This document shows, one piece after another, positions 11,637 through 23,636 of a DNA stretch of 64,000 nt; the stretch's first letter is position 1; the number at the start of each line of letters is the position of its first letter. The stretch lies in NCBI RefSeq assembly GCF_002078875.1, contig NC_034411.1, positions 4,119,297-4,183,296 on the forward strand, given 5' to 3'. Origin of the DNA: Numida meleagris (Eukaryota > Chordata > Aves > Galliformes > Numididae). A program made the translations under genes and the position numbers. A model generated the notes under the pieces. It had not been told where the DNA came from. It was given only the letters and a program-made list of their open reading frames with translations, and searched no databases.

Positions 11637-13013
11637 CATAGAATCATAGAATTAGCAAGGTTGGAAAAGACCTACAAGATCATCCAGTACAACCATCCAC
11701 CTACCACCAATAACCCCACTAAACCACATCTCTCAATGCTGTACCTAAACATTTCTTGAACACCTCCAGGGACGGTGACTCAACCACCTCCCTGGGCAGC
11801 CCATTCCAGTGCCTGACCACTCATTCAGAAAAGTAGTATTTCCTAATGTCCAGCCTAAATCTCCCCTGGCACAATTTGAGGCCATTCCCCCTTGTCCTGT
11901 CACTAGTTACATGGGAGAAGAGGCTGACCCCCAGCTCACTACAGCCTCCCTTCAGGTAGTTATAGAGAGCAATAAGGTCTCCCCTGAGCCTCCTCTTTTC
12001 CAGACTGAACAATCCCAGCTCCCTCAGCTGCTCCTCATCAGCCCTGTGCTCCANNNNNNNNNNNNNNNNNNNNNNNNNNNNNNNNNNNNNNNNNNNNNNN
12101 NNNNNNNNNNNNNNNNNNNNNNNNNNNNNNNNNNNNNNNNNNNNNNNNNNNNNNNNNNNNNNNNNNNNNNNNNNNNNNNNNNNNNNNNNNNNNNNNNNNN
12201 NNNNNNNNNNNNNNNNNNNNNNNNNNNNNNNNNNNNNNNNNNNNNNNNNNNNNNNNNNNNNNNNNNNNNNNNNNNNNNNNNNNNNNNNNNNNNNNNNNNN
12301 NNNNNNNNNNNNNNNNNNNNNNNNNNNNNNNNNNNNNNNNNNNNNNNNNNNNNNNNNNNNNNNNNNNNNNNNNNNNNNNNNNNNNNNNNNNNNNNNNNNN
12401 NNNNNNNNNNNNNNNNNNNNNNNNNNNNNNNNNNNNNNNNNNNNNNNNNNNNNNNNNNNNNNNNNNNNNNNNNNNNNNNNNNNNNNNNNNNNNNNNNNNN
12501 NNNNNNNNNNNNNNNNNNNNNNNNNNNNNNNNNNNNNNNNNNNNNNNNNNNNNNNNNNNNNNNNNNNNNNNNNNNNNNTAAAGACATTGAAAAGGACAGG
12601 CCCCAGCACTGACCCCTGGGGAACAACACTCGTGACCGGTCGCCAGCTGGATTTAACTCCATTAACCACCACTCTCTGGGCCCGGCCCTCCAGCCAGCTC
12701 CTTACCCAGCACAGAGTGTACCTGTCCAAGCCACAGGCTGCCAGTTTCTCCAGGAGAATACTGTGGGAGACAGTGTTGAAGGCTTTGCTGAAGTCTAGGT
12801 AGACCACATCAACAGTCCTTCCCTCATCTACCAGACGGGTCACTCGATCATAGAAGGAGATCAGGTTGGTCAAGCAGGACCTGCCCTTCACAAACCCATG
12901 GTGGCTGGGCCTGATACCCTGGTTGTCCTGCAAATGCCGCATGATCTCCCTCAGGACAATCTGCTCCATAACCTTCCCTGGCACCGAGGTCAGGCTGACA
13001 GGCCTGTAGTTCA
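11637..13013 (-). mobile_element. CR1 LINE, longer copy with reverse transcriptase, crossing an assembly gap
   Basis: The left end carries the reversed CR1 tail (TCATAGAATCATAGAATTAG). Right of the gap the minus strand reads a CR1 reverse transcriptase: [20 protein letters not shown], then [18 protein letters not shown], then the palm segment [16 protein letters not shown] and the [12 protein letters not shown] motif. Left of the gap come the C-terminal residues ending in [13 protein letters not shown]. The 5' part (endonuclease) is missing, as is usual for truncated CR1. About 525 bases of unknown sequence (12054-12578) hide the catalytic YADD region, so integrity cannot be judged. Confidence 0.92.
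12054..12578. other. Assembly gap (N)
   Basis: Run of 525 N inside the CR1 element. Open frames that cross it are artefacts. Confidence 1.
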
Positions 13014-13394
13014 TAACCTCATAAACCTCTATGGAGCTGTTCTCTAACTTGCACGCTAATGGCCAGGCTGTGCTACTCGCAGTTGTTTGCAAGTGCTTTG
13101 CAGACAGTGCTTTTATGGGCAATGCAAAGGATGTGTGCATCCGTTGCTTCAAAAGACTGCAGCGTTCACTGAATCTAGCTGTTGGAGTTCTGACTGAGCA
13201 CTGTGAGACAAATAATGAGGAGGTTGTGCAGCAGCTCACTGAGTGCTGCTGGACAAATCAGGCCGTGTGCTCTTTGTGAGTCCGTAATTGTGATCATTTA
13301 TTGAATGCAACCAGACTTAGAGTGCCGAGTTGGGCGGCACTCAGAGCACTGTAGTGCTGTGCACAGCAGCCACTGCCTTCTGCTGCTCCTCCAC

Positions 13395-16300
13395 TCAGTC
13401 TTTCAGCTGCAGCTTCTGCATCATCTCCACAAGGCTGTTCACTGTGGAGGACTAGAAAGAAACAAAGGAAGTGTAAAAATAGGACACCGCTTCCCTCGAG
13501 ACTTTACAATCTCATTCATGTCTGACAGACTGAGGCCCTGAGGACAACAAGAGCGCATGCCTGTGTTCACCAAGGACTCACCTCTGCACATGCAGCAGCA
13601 GCTCTGAGAGAAGCCTTCTTCATTTCTGCTCTCCTCTCTTTTTGTTGTCGTCTTCTTCTTGCTATGAAGCAAGAAAAAAGATAAATTCATTTTGTCAACA
13701 GCAAAACCGCAGAAACATGGGTACCATAAAAACAGATGGCAGAAAAAAGACAAAGGAAAATCAGCTAGGAAGCCCCTCAGGGAACAACATTTCCACTGGG
13801 ACAGGCAGAAGACCATCATGTAGTTAATGGGAAAAGATGAGGCTACACATTCTGGCATGTCCTTGCCTTTGGACTTGGTAGCCTTCAACTCTTTTCCCCT
13901 CTACAGAGAAGGAAAAAAGCAAAGCAAGCCCTAAGCAAACTCAATTTGCTTGATAAGGGAAGCAGCTCACCAGGGCAGGTAGCACAGCATCTTCTTACCT
14001 CTTAGCTTTGAGGTCTGTAACTGCTTACTTGGCGTTCGGGCAGGCCCAGGGTGCGCTGGTGGAGCTGGCACACCGCCTCTGCTCTGATGCACCCTCTGAG
14101 CCTTCTCCCCACTGCGCCCCCCCTTTACTTGTTTCTTGGCAGGCAACAGCTCTGCTTTTTGTTCCTCTTTTTCCAAGCCCTTGCGCTTCCTTCCAGCCAG
14201 AGTCTTGGAGAAAGAGTAGATGTCGACTGCAGGGGAAGGTCTTCTCCCTGAGCTGGGACCTGCTCTTCCAGGAAGCCCTCCAACCTGGAGACGAGCTCCC
14301 CCAGAACAGACTTCTTCCACCGTTTTCACATAGATTTTGCCATTTGGTTCAGCACCTCTCTCTGTTATAATCAAGAAAGGAGAAGCAACAAAATTTAAAG
14401 AGAGTCCAACACTACTCTGAGTCTGCAAAATGGGCCACAATACTAGGAAATCTGATCTTGAGTGTTCATGGTCACGGGGCTTAGGATCTTGGGTGAACTG
14501 CGTGTTCACATTTCAAATCGGGTCAGGAAAGGTAACTGTAAATGCCAGGATTAAGACCCCAAGCAACACACAATGACAATAGTCCCAGGAAAGGACAGAC
14601 AGAAAGCCTAACTAGAAAGACAGTGCATCAAACCCAGATGCCTGTTGTGTACCTCTCTTTGGAGCTACGGCACACTCCGTGCTCCTCCCCTGCCTTTCTG
14701 CAAGGCTGCACCTCTCTGGAAGGCCACTTGCATCAGTTTCTGACAGAAAGGAAACAAGAAATACTTGAAGAGCATCTCTTTGGAGGAAGATTTGAGTGCA
14801 GCCAACCACAAACTTCTGGTCTTCAGGTGTAGTTTCTTAAATTTGCTTTTTTGCTACTGCTACAATGTTGTGCCATTTCTGCAGTCAGCACAAATCTGCA
14901 ATGTCCTTTCCTCTCTCCTCCATCACATACACCCCTTCATGCAGCCCTATTTAGAGTCAGGTACCCACACCACAGCTTACAAGAAGTCCTCACCTGCAGA
15001 GGCTTTCCGTTTTCCCCCTTGCCCAGCACCGTTCCACAGACATGCAGACTCCATCCCTAAAACAACAGATCATGTGTTGAGTTCACAGGCACCAGTAGTA
15101 GTATTGTCCAGTAAGCCCATGCCCCCTCAAAGAACAAAAAGACACTGCTTTTACAACAAAAACTGAAACTTATGTTTAAACTGCAATGTGCTTACAAAAA
15201 ACATTACTAGTCTCATTCCTGCTCAGATGGCAGCAAATGAACCCCAGTCTGCCTGACAGCTTTACATTCTGCAGAGCAAAGGTGTGTCAGTAAACAAAAC
15301 GCTATCTGCTGCAGAGGTTGATAAACATATTTTTCACCTCTCAGTTATTTCTCTAGTTGCACAGTGACACTTGTTTTGTCATTAGCCATCACAACCACCA
15401 CCAACCAAAACAAAACCAAAAAAACCCTTGTTTGTCATTACTGCCAAACATACAATGGCCACTGCATAGAAATAAGAGAGAGGACTGCTTTGCCTCTGAC
15501 TTGCTCTTGGAATTCCCATCGAGAATATCTGCTGGCTGAGCTTAAGAGAAGAGGTTGCATGCAAAAGCAGCCCGATGCCCCCAGCTAACAGTGGAAGTCT
15601 GTCCCTCAGGCAGCTCCCACTCACCATCAGTTGCCATTCTGAACCCCACTGTCCAAAACAAATGTCACTTCTACTGCAAATTGCTGTAGTCACCAAAGCT
15701 CAGCCTGCTATCCAGGTACTAGTCTTCCTCCTTCATCTTTGTCCATATTTCCCCTCCCAAAAATACAACATCATTTTGACAGACAAAACAGAAACTAATA
15801 TTTCACTTTTCACTACTCCTTCCAGCACTCCCAAATGGATGGTTACTTGACATCCCCTACAGCACTGCACACGCTCAGAAGTAATATTCAGAATTAATTA
15901 TTCCATACTTCATGACAGAGGACTTAAGAAACTCACTTTTGCGTGGCGGTAAAGATGGTCCATCCCCATCGCGTCCCTTTGCACGCTGAAAGGCGCAGCT
16001 GGCATTCTGACAGCCTGCTGGCTGCTGTTCCCAAATGCAGGGAATCGCACTGCGCTTCTTCTGAAGAGAGAAAGAAAGGAAGGTTCATGGAAACAGGCAC
16101 CCAAAGTTTGCAAAGAGATGCAGCATTCCCGATCATGGCAGAGATAGGACTCTCAGAATGCTGAGCCACTATTTATCACTAACGGAAGCATTTGGGAGTA
16201 TATTCACAACATCTGCACAAGCTGTTATTTCTGGGCATATTCAGCTTTCTTCTCATTCAGTTGGAGAAGACAGGTGCTCTCAGACAATCAGTTCAGGGGG

Positions 16301-16768
16301 TTAAACTAATAAACCTGCAGAATGCCAGGATTATTCCGAGGGAAACAGTGTTCTCAGATGCCACAGTTAAATCCATACAAAATTATCATGCAGAGCCTTA
16401 CCTCTTGACCACCATTTCTTCCCCACCCTTTACTAGTCTAAGCAGCTAGAACAAACTCCTCAGGAGAAATCCAGGGCAGAAGAGACCTGGCAGACCATAA
16501 TCAAGCGCAGCATGCGGGAGGGCAGTGCCCGCTCTTTGCTACCACCCTGCCCCAGCAGGTTAAGAAGTCTGACAATGCTGTCCTGTTGCAGCACGCTCAG
16601 AATCCAACCGGTTACTGAGGTAACAAATGACCAGTAGGTCTCCCCCTGCTCCACCCCTTCCCCTTAAAAACAAGAAAAAGGAAGAAAACCCAAGCAAAAG
16701 AAACCCAGCCATACCTTCCCACATGGAGAGCAGAAGTCAGAATAGCGGTTGTCTCCTTGCTGAGACAT
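13395..16768 (-). CDS. Compact ZC3H11A-like gene, eight exons, apparently intact
   Basis: ZC3H11A is a nuclear CCCH protein associated with the TREX complex and mRNA export. I assembled eight minus-strand exons: 16715-16768 (ATG, context CCACCATGTC, starting MSQQGDNRYSDFCSPCGK), 15937-16060, 14994-15056, 14653-14739, 14260-14361, 13999-14226, 13582-13661 and 13395-13451 (stop TGA). Every border is AG/GT, every phase matches, and the total of 795 bp gives 264 residues without a stop. Family landmarks are IPCIWEQQPAGCQNASCAF (third CCCH finger), GKRKASA, KIYVKTVEEV and the SFSKTLAGRKRKGLEKEEQK basic helix; the tail is RRRRQQKERR and NSLVEMMQKLQLKD. It is far shorter than ZC3H11A (about 800 residues). 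Fingers 1 and 2 are not encoded, and in finger 3 the final histidine is replaced (AFQR). A degenerate piece near 16480-16600 might be an old finger-1 exon. Untranslated exons and the promoter were not found. Homology is firm; the exact model and expression are inference. Confidence 0.72.
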
Positions 16769-19700
16769 GGTGGGGAATGTCTCAGAGGAAGCTCAAGTTC
16801 TTGGGGTTCTCTCCACAGGGACTTCCCCACTCTTGGAAAGAGCTGGCTTCCCTCTTTCTTGGACTGCCTTGATTCCCAAAATCTCCTTTTGGAAAGAAAC
16901 CCTAAAGAAAGAATCAGCAAGTGAAAAATAGTGAGGAAGAAGCATTTTCCCAGCTTTCTTCTGTTACGCAATTTAGATTCTTGAGTAGGGCAATGCCTCA
17001 AAATCGACTGGTTACAAGAACTGTTCCCAAAATACATCCAGCTTTTGTACAGCTGCCGTGATTTCTGACAGCAAGTGTTCTTCTCCATCTCCTCAATAGT
17101 TATACACTTGAAGTAAATGGCTGGTGTTGCTGTTATGAAGAAAACTCCCTTTGCCTTCTACTCTTGCTGCAGCTGCAATAGCTGCACCGGTACGACACAC
17201 ATGTTCAACAAGCCTCCTGCTCCGGCTTACCCAGGCACAGCAGCAGTCCTTCTCCCTCCCAGCTGACACATCAGCGCACTGGCTGTGCCACACAGCCAGT
17301 GCGGCAGCGAGAGCAGGCAGCACCCACCAGCCTCCCCCCACTCTCACTGCCAGCCAGGACGAGGGCTGATGCAGCGTGCCCACCCCAGCCTGGCTTTTCT
17401 GCTTGACACCTTCCAGCAACCACCCAGCATCAAACCCAGCTCACCTGTTCAGCCTGGTCAGTCTAAGCTGCGTCCAGGTCATGTACACACCACAGCGGTG
17501 CTTCTGACGGGCTCTCACGGGGTGATCTCTTCCAAGGAAGGCCCAGAGCTCGGTCTGTGTGTGCAGCACGCTCTCCAGAGCACCAGCTTTGCTCACCAGC
17601 TGTGGGACAAACACTCCCACCCTGGCAATGATTGTGACCTTGGCGAGTGCCCCCATCACTTCTGTGCTTTCATCACAAGCAAAGGAAATGGACGCCTCCC
17701 AGATGCAAATTTTAGGAAACCAACACCAGGGTCACCCAGGGGGCTTGTTTGAAGCAAAATAACAGAAATGAAGATGACTCTTGTGCAGCCAGGTTGGGTC
17801 ACCCTCTCGCTCAGACACTGCACAATCAGACCAAGGAGATGTTGCCTCCAGGCTGCCTCCAGCTTGGAGGCCAGAAAGATTTGAGCTCCCAAGCAATCAG
17901 CAAGCATTTGGATGAGCCAGCCCTCTGGTTTTTACAAGGACAGACAAGTCCTTCTTGGGATGCCAGCTTGGCAAAGGCAGAATAATTCTGTTCTTGGGCC
18001 GCAGTGCTCCACGGCCAGGTGCTGCTCAAACACTGAGGCTGGATTTCCTCCTGGGCATTGACACGTGCTCCGGCTCTCCTGCAGGTTTCTGCAGGTTTTG
18101 TGGCTTCAAGCTGGGGAGCTTCTCATATCCTTCTACATCATCATTCCTGCCTCCTCTGGTACCTAACTGGGAGATGCTTTAGAGTTCATTAGCCTGGACT
18201 TCCTTCCTCCCATCAGCAGCTGCTCCTATGCTGACCTTCATTCATACTGCAATACCATCCTCTTGCAGCACAAGCTGACCTGCAAGACAGAGAAAGGAAA
18301 CATGGGATTAGTGCAAATGCAGAAGCCCAAGGCTGTTCCCAAGTTGCAGCCTTGAGAAGTAAGCTGCAACTACAGCCTTTGTCAGAATTAAAACAGGCAC
18401 CGTAAATTCAGTGTGACCTCTGAACTGAAGTAATTGCCATGATCAGAAATAGACACTGAAATCACTCACTTAACTGTAGGGGGTTACCTCCAAATTCTTT
18501 TGCTTTTGGGAAAATATGGACCTGGAATAGAAGGATACAAGAAGAACGACAGCTACTTCACTGTAGGTGGTTATGCTTGGAAGTAGGACTCTAACAAGAA
18601 AAGGTTTTCAACTCCTTGTAAGGCACCAAGAGATGGGATGATTTCCCATGGCTGCATAAAACCTGATCTACTCTGCCACAGGTGGCTGAGTGAAACAAAA
18701 GCTGTGCTGCCCATTCAGAAGCACGTGGGGCACAGGCATGGAGCAGTTACACACCAACACGCAGGATGCAAACATTGCTTGGGCACTTTTCCATCAGAAG
18801 GGAAATTCCTTCTCCCTGTCACACCAAGTCCCTACCTGCTCCTCAGGACTGTACTGACACAGCACAGAAACAATGCAAACATTCTTTTGTCATCAGGGTG
18901 GTTTTCAGTAGATCCAAACAATGAGACATCAGTTCACTGGGCAGGCTCCTGGGTGACACCACCTTTTCCAAGCTATTGCTTCCTAATGGCAAAGAAAGTA
19001 ATATACCTGAACGAAATTTTACAGAGACTGCATATTTTACTATTCCTCTACATAAAACAGAATGACAAAACAGTAGATATGTACACCTGCATCAACACCC
19101 CAGTTGCGAAAGGAATTGAAAGACAGAAATATCAAACAGGAATATGTTATTCTAATACAAGGAGGGAAGCTTTCTATAATATATTCTTTATCATTTAAAA
19201 TAGGCAGTGGGCACTCCTGAAGGAAAATCCTAGGCCTGTTTTTTTTTTTTATACCTGTTCTGACAGGTATAAAAGAAAGCCACAGCCCCTGCCATGAAGG
19301 TCAGCTCTGTGGCCCCCATTACTCAAGGAGCACTTTGCAACTCATTCAAACTGAGCAGTGCAGGAAAGATCGCTGCATTTCTTCTTCTCCGGACTCAGAA
19401 ATTAATTTCCCTACCTTAAAAAGGGGAAAAAAGCCTGACATCAAGTAGACACAATACGGTTTCATATCACAGGTAGAAGCAGGAGAGCTCTTGTGGCACA
19501 AAGCTTGGGGCTGTAGAAATTAAGGTTGCCTCTAAGCTGCTGCTTTAAAACAACATGAGTTATGGGACATGAGACATGAAAGACAAGGTTAAATGCAAAA
19601 CATCAGCACTTCCTGTAGAGCACATTACACAGCTGTAGGCACCACCTGAGAGGTAGGTAACAGGTCAGGAAGGAAAACCTTACCACGTGAACACAGGGAC

Positions 19701-21639
19701 AAGCTACTCTCTTCTTCTGGGCCTTTGTTCACAGTGAGAATTTCACTCACGAGTGCCATTCAAGGCGCTGCTGTCTCCAGCTGTTGGTCACTTCCACCTG
19801 TTGGACACTGCCCACAGGTCATTCTGCTTTGGGCAAAGCTTGCTGGGTTAACTCCAAACCACAGTCACAGGCCACAGACTAACACAGATGGTTTGTCTGA
19901 AAGGGCTCAAAGGCCATGCATGGGATCCCTTCTGCTGGTAGCTCTCTCAGGGCAAGAACCTCCATCTCAGAGCAACAGCCAAGAGCTGGAAGGCAGAAGC
20001 AGCCTCCAATCCCCACGGATGTGGCTGTCTGCAAAGGCAACAGCTGTCTGCTCTTCAGCAGGGTGATGCTCACCCAGCCAAGCACTCACCCAGCAGATGC
20101 CTTTCCTTACACTCAGAACTTTAACACATTTGTGCAGCCCTTGGCATTGCATTTCCAAGCAAAGTTAACATCTATCTAAACCATTCCTTCTGTGTTAGTA
20201 CTTGGATCTCCAGTTAGGTCTGGAGCTCAAGAGGTCAACACGGCAGAAATAAAAAACATGCAACTGGAAAACAAGTCTCAAAGCCAAGAAGAGTCAACTC
20301 TCCGACTCACCAACCAACCTTGCAAACTTTGCTGATCTAAGCATGTGGGAAAGGGCTGGACATCAGACCAGAAGTGTCCATTTCAATTGCAACTCCATGG
20401 AGAGAAGAACACCAAACATTAACAGGTGTGAATGAATTCCTTCACAAACTGCACTATGAGTTTGTTCTTTATTAAAAACACCGTGGATTCCAAGTCAAAA
20501 AGGTGACAGCAGGAGTTAAGACCAACTGAAGAGGCTCCTGCTCCTACACCTCATCCTCTTTCCTTGCCACATCCCTTACCCCCAGCTCCTGGAAGATGCC
20601 CACACACCTGAAGTCAGGTCTCAAATCCATAGGACAGTACTCCACATTCACAGTACTCCATAAAAAGGGATGTCAGACTTATTCCACACACTCAAACTGA
20701 CTGAGCAGGGGTATCACAATCACATATAACACACAGAAGCATCCAAACCCTGAGGATTTTTCTCCCCTGCACTACCAGGTTTTTCTTAGCACTCAAGACT
20801 TCTGCTGCTCCTATAAAACAACAGCCAGCAGTACAAAACAAACAGCCATTGAGGACTTTGAAAACAGAGCCTGATCCACAAAGCACATCTGAACTTCACA
20901 AGCATACCTGAGCCTCCTTCTTGGCAGATAATACTTTTCAGGTATTTTATGAGCTAGCTAGGAGGAGAAGGAAATGTCTTTTAGTACTGGTTTGATTATA
21001 GGCATGGGATTTTCCAAAAGCTTTCCCTGCTGTCCTCGCTCTGTTCCGACCTAAGCACACAGAGCCTTACAATCCATTTTCATGGTCAATGATTAGAGGC
21101 CAGTCTCAAAAACTTTAACAACTTGAGCCCCAAAGCCAACATCTCTGCAGCCACCCTTTTTATGTGAGTCCAGGAAACAAATTCACAGCACGCTTTTTCC
21201 AAACTACTATAATATCAGTAGCGTTTTGGGTGGTAGAAAGACGCAGCAAATAATTCATCAGATATATTCTGGCACACCTCCCATGAAAAATAGCATTATT
21301 CAAACATCCCTGTTTCTAAAGCAGATCTATAGATGATAAACATACAGAAAGCAGCTATGAGAGGCTCTTTCTTAAAATCTTCCAGTGGAGAGAAGTATTT
21401 ACGTTCACTTTTCCTGAGAACAGAAACAGGGTATCAGCTTTCAAAGCCCATCTGCCATGGAGTAAGCAGACAACAGGTACATTAAAGAACATACACATCC
21501 CCTCCTGCACAACTGGAGCCCACAGCTTACCTTCAGATCTCTGTGGAATACTGGTGTTTTACACTGAAGCAGCCACCCAGCTTCGTGGGTTTCAAGGGGG
21601 CTCCCATGAGGCATCAAGTGGTGGCAGAGGGCTCCCATG
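16769..21639. other. No gene recognised; possible upstream/5' region of the ZC3H11A-like gene
   Basis: About 4.9 kb without a recognisable coding exon. A minus-strand stretch at 17441-17690 stays open and looks codon-like (starting near CDESTEVMGALAKVTIIARV), but I cannot assign it. A perfect 12-bp inverted repeat lies at 19247-19274. The rest holds short frames only. Confidence 0.35.
19247..19274. other. Perfect hairpin, 12-bp arms, 4-nt loop
   Basis: TTTTATACCTGT, loop TCTG, ACAGGTATAAAA. It follows a run of T. No function is apparent. Confidence 0.7.
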
Positions 21640-21855
21640 AGGCTTTGAGGTCCGTAACCGCTTACTCAGCACTGGAGCAGGCCCAGGGTGTGCTGGTGGA
21701 GCTGGCAAACCATCTCCGCTCTGATGCGTCCTCTGAACCTTCTCCCCATTGTGCTCCCCCTTCACTTGTTTCTTGGCAGGCTATAGCTCTGCTTTTTGTT
21801 TCTTTTCTTCCAAGCCCTTCCACTTTCATCCAGCCAGGGCCTTGGAGAAAGACCT
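21640..21855 (-). pseudogene. Decayed copy of the large ZC3H11A-like exon
   Basis: The plus strand is closely similar to 14020-14226, the sixth exon of the compact ZC3H11A-like gene (shared GGCCCAGGGTG.GCTGGTGGAGCTGGCA and CTTGTTTCTTGGCAGGC). Read on the minus strand it gives KWKGLEEKKQKAEL and PAKKQVKGEHNGEKVQRTHQ in the same frame, but with TGA at 21826-21828 and TAG at 21781-21783. The block extends leftward into sequence unlike the intact gene. It is a duplicated exon or part of a second, dead gene copy. Confidence 0.75.
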
Positions 21856-21994
21856 CCTCCCAGGCATAGTTTGTCAGCTTTGCTTCAAACCAAGAATTCA
21901 CAGCAGTTCCTCTTACCTTTTGGCCAAGATTGTTCTCCTTATGTGGAGGTCCTGTCGCAAGCAGGGACAGAGCTCTTCCCAAGCATCTCCTGCA

Positions 21995-22204
21995 TCATGC
22001 AGGCCTTCCGTGAGGGAAGCCCAAACGTGGAGGGAGCTGCTCCTCTGAGTCTTCTGGGGCTGTTTGTTGCTCCAGAGGGTTTCTTTCTGTCAGTGGAGGT
22101 TCTGTAAGCAGTCCTAACAGTCTGTCTGCCACAGCTTTTTTCACTTTCTTTTCATTTTTGTTTTCCTCATAACGCTTTCTGTGTTGTTTCCTAGATTCCT
22201 GCAA
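21995..22204 (-). pseudogene. Charged coding-like remnant beside the pyrimidine repeat
   Basis: A 69-codon minus-strand frame reads ESRKQHRKRYEENKNEKKVK, then ADRLLGLLTEPPLTERN and an acidic tail. Its highly charged helix resembles the region of ZC3H11A that follows the basic repeats, and it sits beside the decayed exon copy at 21640-21855, so it may belong to the same dead paralogue. A related sequence (TTTCCTAGAATCCTGCAAGTTTTCT on the plus strand at about 52068-52092) recurs next to the second pyrimidine repeat. Assignment is tentative. Confidence 0.4.
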
Positions 22205-23508
22205 GTTTTCTTTTTTTTTTCTTCTTCTTTGCCTTGTTTTTCTTTGCTTTCCTTTGCTGTGCTATGGATTGCTTTCCTATTTGTTTTCTTTGTATTTGTT
22301 TCCACCCATTGCTTTCTAATTTTTTTCTTTTTTCTTTTCTTTTTTCTCCCCTCTTTTCTCATTTCCTTTCTTTTTCTTTTTTCTTTTATCTTTTGTTGCT
22401 CTTTTCTTTTATCTTTAAGTTTTCTTCATTCTATTTACTTTCTTCCTTTTTTCATTTTTTTCTTTTTCCTTTTTTTTTTCATTATTTTTACTTCAACCGT
22501 CCCCTCCCCCCTTCTATGCCCTCTACCCTCCCCTCTCTCATTTTTTCCTTCACCTCCCCTCCCCTCTCCTCCTTCACCTCCCTTCCCCTCCTTCATCTTT
22601 TCTCCCTTTCCCTGACCTCCCTTTCCCCTCCCCTTCCCTGTTTCCTTATGGTAAACTTGCCTTCCCTGGCCTTAACTTACTTTCTCTTCTTTTCATTCTT
22701 CTTTATTGTCTTTTCTTTTTCTACTGCTCTTGCCTTGCTTTCCTTTGCTGTGCAATGGTTTGCTTTCCAGTTTGCTTTCTCTACATTTGTTGCCATCCAT
22801 TTTTTATTTTTTTTCTTTTTTCTTTTTACTCTTTTCTCTTTTCTTTTATACTCTTTTCATTTCCCTTCTTTATTTTCTTTTTCTCTTTTCTCTTTTTTTC
22901 TTCTTTTCTCATTTTCTCTTTCCATTTTCTCTTTTTCTTTTTTCTTTTTTTTTCTATTTTCTCATTTTTCTTTTTTTCTGTTTTTCATTTTTCTTTTTTT
23001 GTCTTTTTCTTTTTTTCTTCTTTTCCATTTTTCTTTTTTTCTATTTTTCATTTTCATTTTTATTTTTTTGTCTTTTATTTTTTCTATTATTTCTTTTTTC
23101 ATCGTTTTTACTTTATTGATCCCCTCCCTGTTCCCACCCTCTCTCCCCTCCCCTCGCTCTGCCCATTTTTTCCTTCCCTCCCCTTCCCTCCCCTCCCCTC
23201 TTCTTCGCCTTCCTTCCCCTCTCCTCTCCTCCCCTTCCCCCTCTTTTCTCCCTTTCCTCTCCCCCCCTTCCCCCTCTTTTCTCCCTTTCCTCTCCCCTTC
23301 CCCGCTGCCTTATGGTAAACTTACCTTTCCTGGCCTTAACTTACCTTCTCTTCATTTTTTTCTTATTATCTTCTCTTTTTCTACTACTCTTGCCTTGCTT
23401 TCCTTTGATGTGCTATGGTTTGCTTTCCAATTTGCTTTCTCTGTATTTGTTACCACCCGTTGTTTTTTTTTAGTTTTTTTTCTTTTTATTTTCTTTTTTT
23501 CCTCTTTT
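22205..23508. repeat. Pyrimidine-rich satellite with about 0.5-0.66 kb higher-order units
   Basis: More than 1.3 kb of almost pure C/T on the plus strand. Within it, a block TTTCCTTTG(C/A)TGTGC(T/A)ATGG recurs at about 22250, 22741 and 23401, and TTATGGTAAACTT.CCTT.CCTGGCCTTAACTTAC recurs at about 22644 and 23309. This gives units of roughly 490 and 660 bp that contain a T-rich half and a CCCCTC-rich half. The long phenylalanine-rich frames read here are translation of low-complexity DNA. The array runs into an assembly gap. Confidence 0.9.
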
Positions 23509-23636
23509 NNNNNNNNNNNNNNNNNNNNNNNNNNNNNNNNNNNNNNNNNNNNNNNNNNNNNNNNNNNNNNNNNNNNNNNNNNNNNNNNNNNNNNNNNNNN
23601 NNNNNNNNNNNNNNNNNNNNNNNNNNNNNNNNNNNN
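23509..23636. other. Assembly gap (N)
   Basis: Run of 128 N between two low-complexity arrays. Confidence 1.

Larger units (their letters stand above)
11445..13150. repeat. Duplicated segment, copy 2, split by a CR1 insertion
   Basis: The outer parts (about 11445-11640 and 13014-13150) match the uninterrupted block at 3985-4290 in the same order and orientation. The CR1 between them begins at the equivalent of copy 1's GGAAAATGAGAAGTCTCTATGGAG. The bases flanking the insertion (GGAAACTCATA on the left, AACCTCATAAAC on the right) show only an imperfect short repeat. The duplication therefore predates, or is independent of, the CR1 insertion. Confidence 0.65.

Noticed and set aside
11809..13239. 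Frames of 267 and 472 codons as cellular genes
   Set aside because: The minus-strand frame is CR1 reverse transcriptase interrupted by a gap, and the plus-strand one is its shadow.
16480..16600. Intact first zinc finger exon of the ZC3H11A-like gene
   Set aside because: Only a loose KSGHCPPAC-like trace is seen, with a stop in that frame; splicing 16715 to 16060 already keeps phase without it.
18638..19198. 186-codon plus-strand frame
   Set aside because: No recognisable domain and no conservation signal; it is opposite in sense to the nearby ZC3H11A-like gene.
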